A DNA stretch of 45,721 bases, taken from the NCBI GenBank assembly GCA_017623115.1, contig JAGAPT010000016.1, positions 1 to 45,721 of the forward strand. The letters are read 5' to 3'. Within the stretch, counting starts at the first letter, position 1, and every line of letters begins with the position of its first letter. This DNA is from Alistipes sp. (lineage in GTDB: Bacteria > Bacteroidota > Bacteroidia > Bacteroidales > Rikenellaceae). The notes beneath the pieces are model-generated. The model saw nothing but the letters and a program-made list of their open reading frames with translations, did no database searches and was not told where the DNA came from. This document shows, piece by piece, positions 44,396 to 45,721 of this stretch. The translations under genes and the position numbers were made by a program.

Positions 44396-45276
44396 ACTAC
44401 CTGACGGAAATACGGCTCTTCTATGATTGGCTGGAGACACACCATCTCTCGCCATCATCCATCGCGCTCTGGCACGGATTGATGTATATCGCCAATCGTG
44501 CTGGGTGGGAGGAGTCGCTGTGTATTCCAATCAGCCGTATAGAGAATCGCACCCAGCTATCGCGCACCTCAATCTATCGAGAACGGCAACGCCTCCAGGA
44601 GGCGGGTCTGCTCCGCTACATAGAGCGCGAGGGAAGGCTCTCTTCCGTCTATCATCTTCAATCATTCGAGACACGCTTTGTGTGCCAATCTGGTACACAA
44701 GCCGACACACAACCAACAAATGCCGAAAATTTTGTGTCCCAGGATATGTCCCAAATTGGAACACAAAGTGGGACACAAGTTGGGACTATATATAAACTAA
44801 ACGAAACTAAACAGAGAGATAATATTTTTACATCATTAGAAGAGCCACAGGGCGTCATAGCATCAAAGGGAAAAAGAGAAAAAAGTTCCGCGCAAAAAGA
44901 GAAAAAGCGAAAGCCGAACTTCAACGCCACAAGTTGGCTCGAATCACTCGAAGAGCCCTGGAAGGAGATTATGATGCTATGGTTTGACTACAAAGTATCA
45001 AGACGCGAGGAGTACAAAACAGAACTCGGAGCTCGAAAATGTCTATCACTCATTCGCAGGCTCTCGTCTAATAACGCTGACACAGCGCAGAAAATCATCG
45101 ACCAAAGTATGGCTAACAATTGGGCGGGAATCTTCGCCCTCCGCGATGGTCTGGCACGAGGACATCCGCCAGATGGTCGCCAGTACGGACAGCGCATTGG
45201 TCAGATCATCCAAAGTGATGACGACCAGAAGCGACAACGATATATCGACAAACTAAGGAATGCAGGTAAAAAATAG
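44392..45276 (+). CDS. Replication initiator-like protein with N-terminal winged helix
   Basis: The 294-residue protein has an N-terminal winged-helix domain (residues about 15-90, LSRTSIYRERQRLQEAGLLRYIERE in the recognition region), a Gln/Thr-rich repeat region (about 97-135; SGTQ, ADTQ, IGTQ, SGTQ, VGT) and a basic linker (KGKREKSSAQKEKKRKP). A C-terminal helical domain follows with LARGHPPDGRQYGQRIGQII. This layout resembles replisome-organiser proteins of phages and plasmids. It is translationally coupled to the HTH gene and followed 6 bases on by a DnaC-like gene. The repeat region coincides with iteron-like DNA repeats and an AT-rich stretch. Confidence 0.72.
   Translation: MNYLTEIRLFYDWLETHHLSPSSIALWHGLMYIANRAGWEESLCIPISRIENRTQLSRTSIYRERQRLQEAGLLRYIEREGRLSSVYHLQSFETRFVCQSGTQADTQPTNAENFVSQDMSQIGTQSGTQVGTIYKLNETKQRDNIFTSLEEPQGVIASKGKREKSSAQKEKKRKPNFNATSWLESLEEPWKEIMMLWFDYKVSRREEYKTELGARKCLSLIRRLSSNNADTAQKIIDQSMANNWAGIFALRDGLARGHPPDGRQYGQRIGQIIQSDDDQKRQRYIDKLRNAGKK
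44677..44840 (+). other. Candidate origin of replication inside the initiator gene (iterons plus AT-rich stretch)
   Basis: Copies of about TGGnACACAA occur at 44691-44700, 44702-44712, 44756-44768 and 44769-44779. Reverse-oriented copies lie near 44677-44687, 44731-44740 and 44745-44753. An AT-rich run (TATATATAAACTAAACGAAAC, then ATAATATTTTTACATCATTA) follows at about 44786-44840. This is the layout of an iteron origin with an unwinding element. It lies in the Gln/Thr repeat of the initiator, like the lambda O origin. Confidence 0.6.
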
Positions 45277-45282
45277 AAAACT

Positions 45283-45721
45283 ATGAGAACAATATCCGAG
45301 GTCATCGCGCAACTGCGAGAAGACAAAGTATTACTAGACACACAGATTAATAACTATTCTTGGGGCGACAAGACAAGATGTAAAGAACTATTTATGCATC
45401 TGTTTAAGCGACTAAATCCTACCATAGAACGCTACGAGTATTTGCCAGAATATGACGAGATCATTGATTGGATGACAAACACCCATGGTAAAGGTTTAAT
45501 GCTTATGGGGGATTGTGGACGAGGCAAGAGTATCATTCTTACACGCGTTATCCCCGTCTTGTTAGGTATGCAGGTAAAGAGAAGAATATACCCCGTGCAT
45601 GCATCGGAGTTTGCTTGGGTATACGAGTTCGCAAAGTCAACAATAGGATTTCAACCTAACGATACAAACCTCATCTATCTAACAAAGGCAGAGTTCCCAA
45701 TTATTGACGAACTCGGTGTAG
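45283..45721 (+). CDS. DnaC-like ATPase, N-terminal part (cut by window edge)
   Basis: The frame runs from the ATG at 45283 to the window edge without a stop (146 residues). It has Walker A GDCGRGKS at residues 76-83 and a Walker B-like FPIIDELG at the very end, as in AAA+ helicase loaders of the DnaC/IstB type. It lies 6 bases after the initiator-like gene, so it is likely the helicase loader of the same replication module. IstB-type transposition ATPases are an alternative, but no transposase is seen. Confidence 0.75.
   Translation, partial: MRTISEVIAQLREDKVLLDTQINNYSWGDKTRCKELFMHLFKRLNPTIERYEYLPEYDEIIDWMTNTHGKGLMLMGDCGRGKSIILTRVIPVLLGMQVKRRIYPVHASEFAWVYEFAKSTIGFQPNDTNLIYLTKAEFPIIDELGV

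Noticed and set aside
43017-45721. Integrase, transposase or relaxase gene
   Set aside because: None of the frames in the right part shows tyrosine recombinase, DDE or relaxase motifs; such genes, if present, lie beyond the window.

Overview
The window looks like a chromosome segment of a Bacteroidales bacterium, most plausibly an Alistipes-like member of the Rikenellaceae. The reasons are a SusC/SusD pair, TonB-dependent receptors with an N-terminal carboxypeptidase-regulatory-like domain, an RteC-type regulator, the Bacteroidetes-type omega subunit, and repeated promoters of the Bacteroidetes form (TTTG, 19-20 bases, TAnnTTTG). The genus is inference; the class is well supported.

Region 1 (1-6980, minus strand) is the translation/transcription superoperon. 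Read from its promoters it is: two tandem promoters, tRNA-Thr, tRNA-Tyr, tRNA-Gly, tuf, tRNA-Trp, secE, nusG, rplK, rplA, rplJ, rplL and the 5' third of rpoB, which is cut by the window edge exactly where the rifampicin-resistance region begins. Hairpins after tuf and in the long rplL-rpoB gap suggest internal attenuation. A 33-bp tandem repeat lies between tRNA-Gly and tRNA-Tyr.

Region 2 (7000-32850) is ordinary core chromosome with envelope and nutrient functions. It holds a SusC/SusD pair (with a G9 tract in susC), a coiled-coil lipoprotein, an agarase-like glycoside hydrolase, groES-groEL, a META-domain lipoprotein, a RidA protein followed by a CE7-type esterase, divergent dapD and aspartate kinase, a biotin ligase, gcvH-mdh, the bamD-rpoZ-coaBC-recN operon, an ECF sigma factor / membrane protein / Spy-like operon, greA with a terminator in its leader, a TonB-dependent receptor and tRNA-His.

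Region 3 (32835-45721) is an accessory island beside tRNA-His. A 162-bp segment that starts inside the 3' end of tRNA-His is repeated 216 bp downstream, and a hairpin-rich gene-free stretch follows. Then comes a visibly AT-rich five-gene minus-strand cluster: a PLD-nuclease/SNF2 helicase, an Eco57I-type DNA methylase with a possible N-terminal nuclease motif, an unknown helical protein, an AlbA_2-GHKL ATPase-winged helix protein and a STAS-like protein. I read this as a restriction/defence system with an attached partner-switch-like module. To its right, on the plus strand, is a mobile-element replication/regulation block: an RteC-domain gene interrupted by a frameshift at an A9 tract, an excisionase-type HTH gene, a replication-initiator-like gene carrying iteron-like repeats next to an AT-rich stretch (a likely origin inside the gene), and the start of a DnaC-like ATPase gene. 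No integrase, relaxase or CRISPR array is visible in the window.
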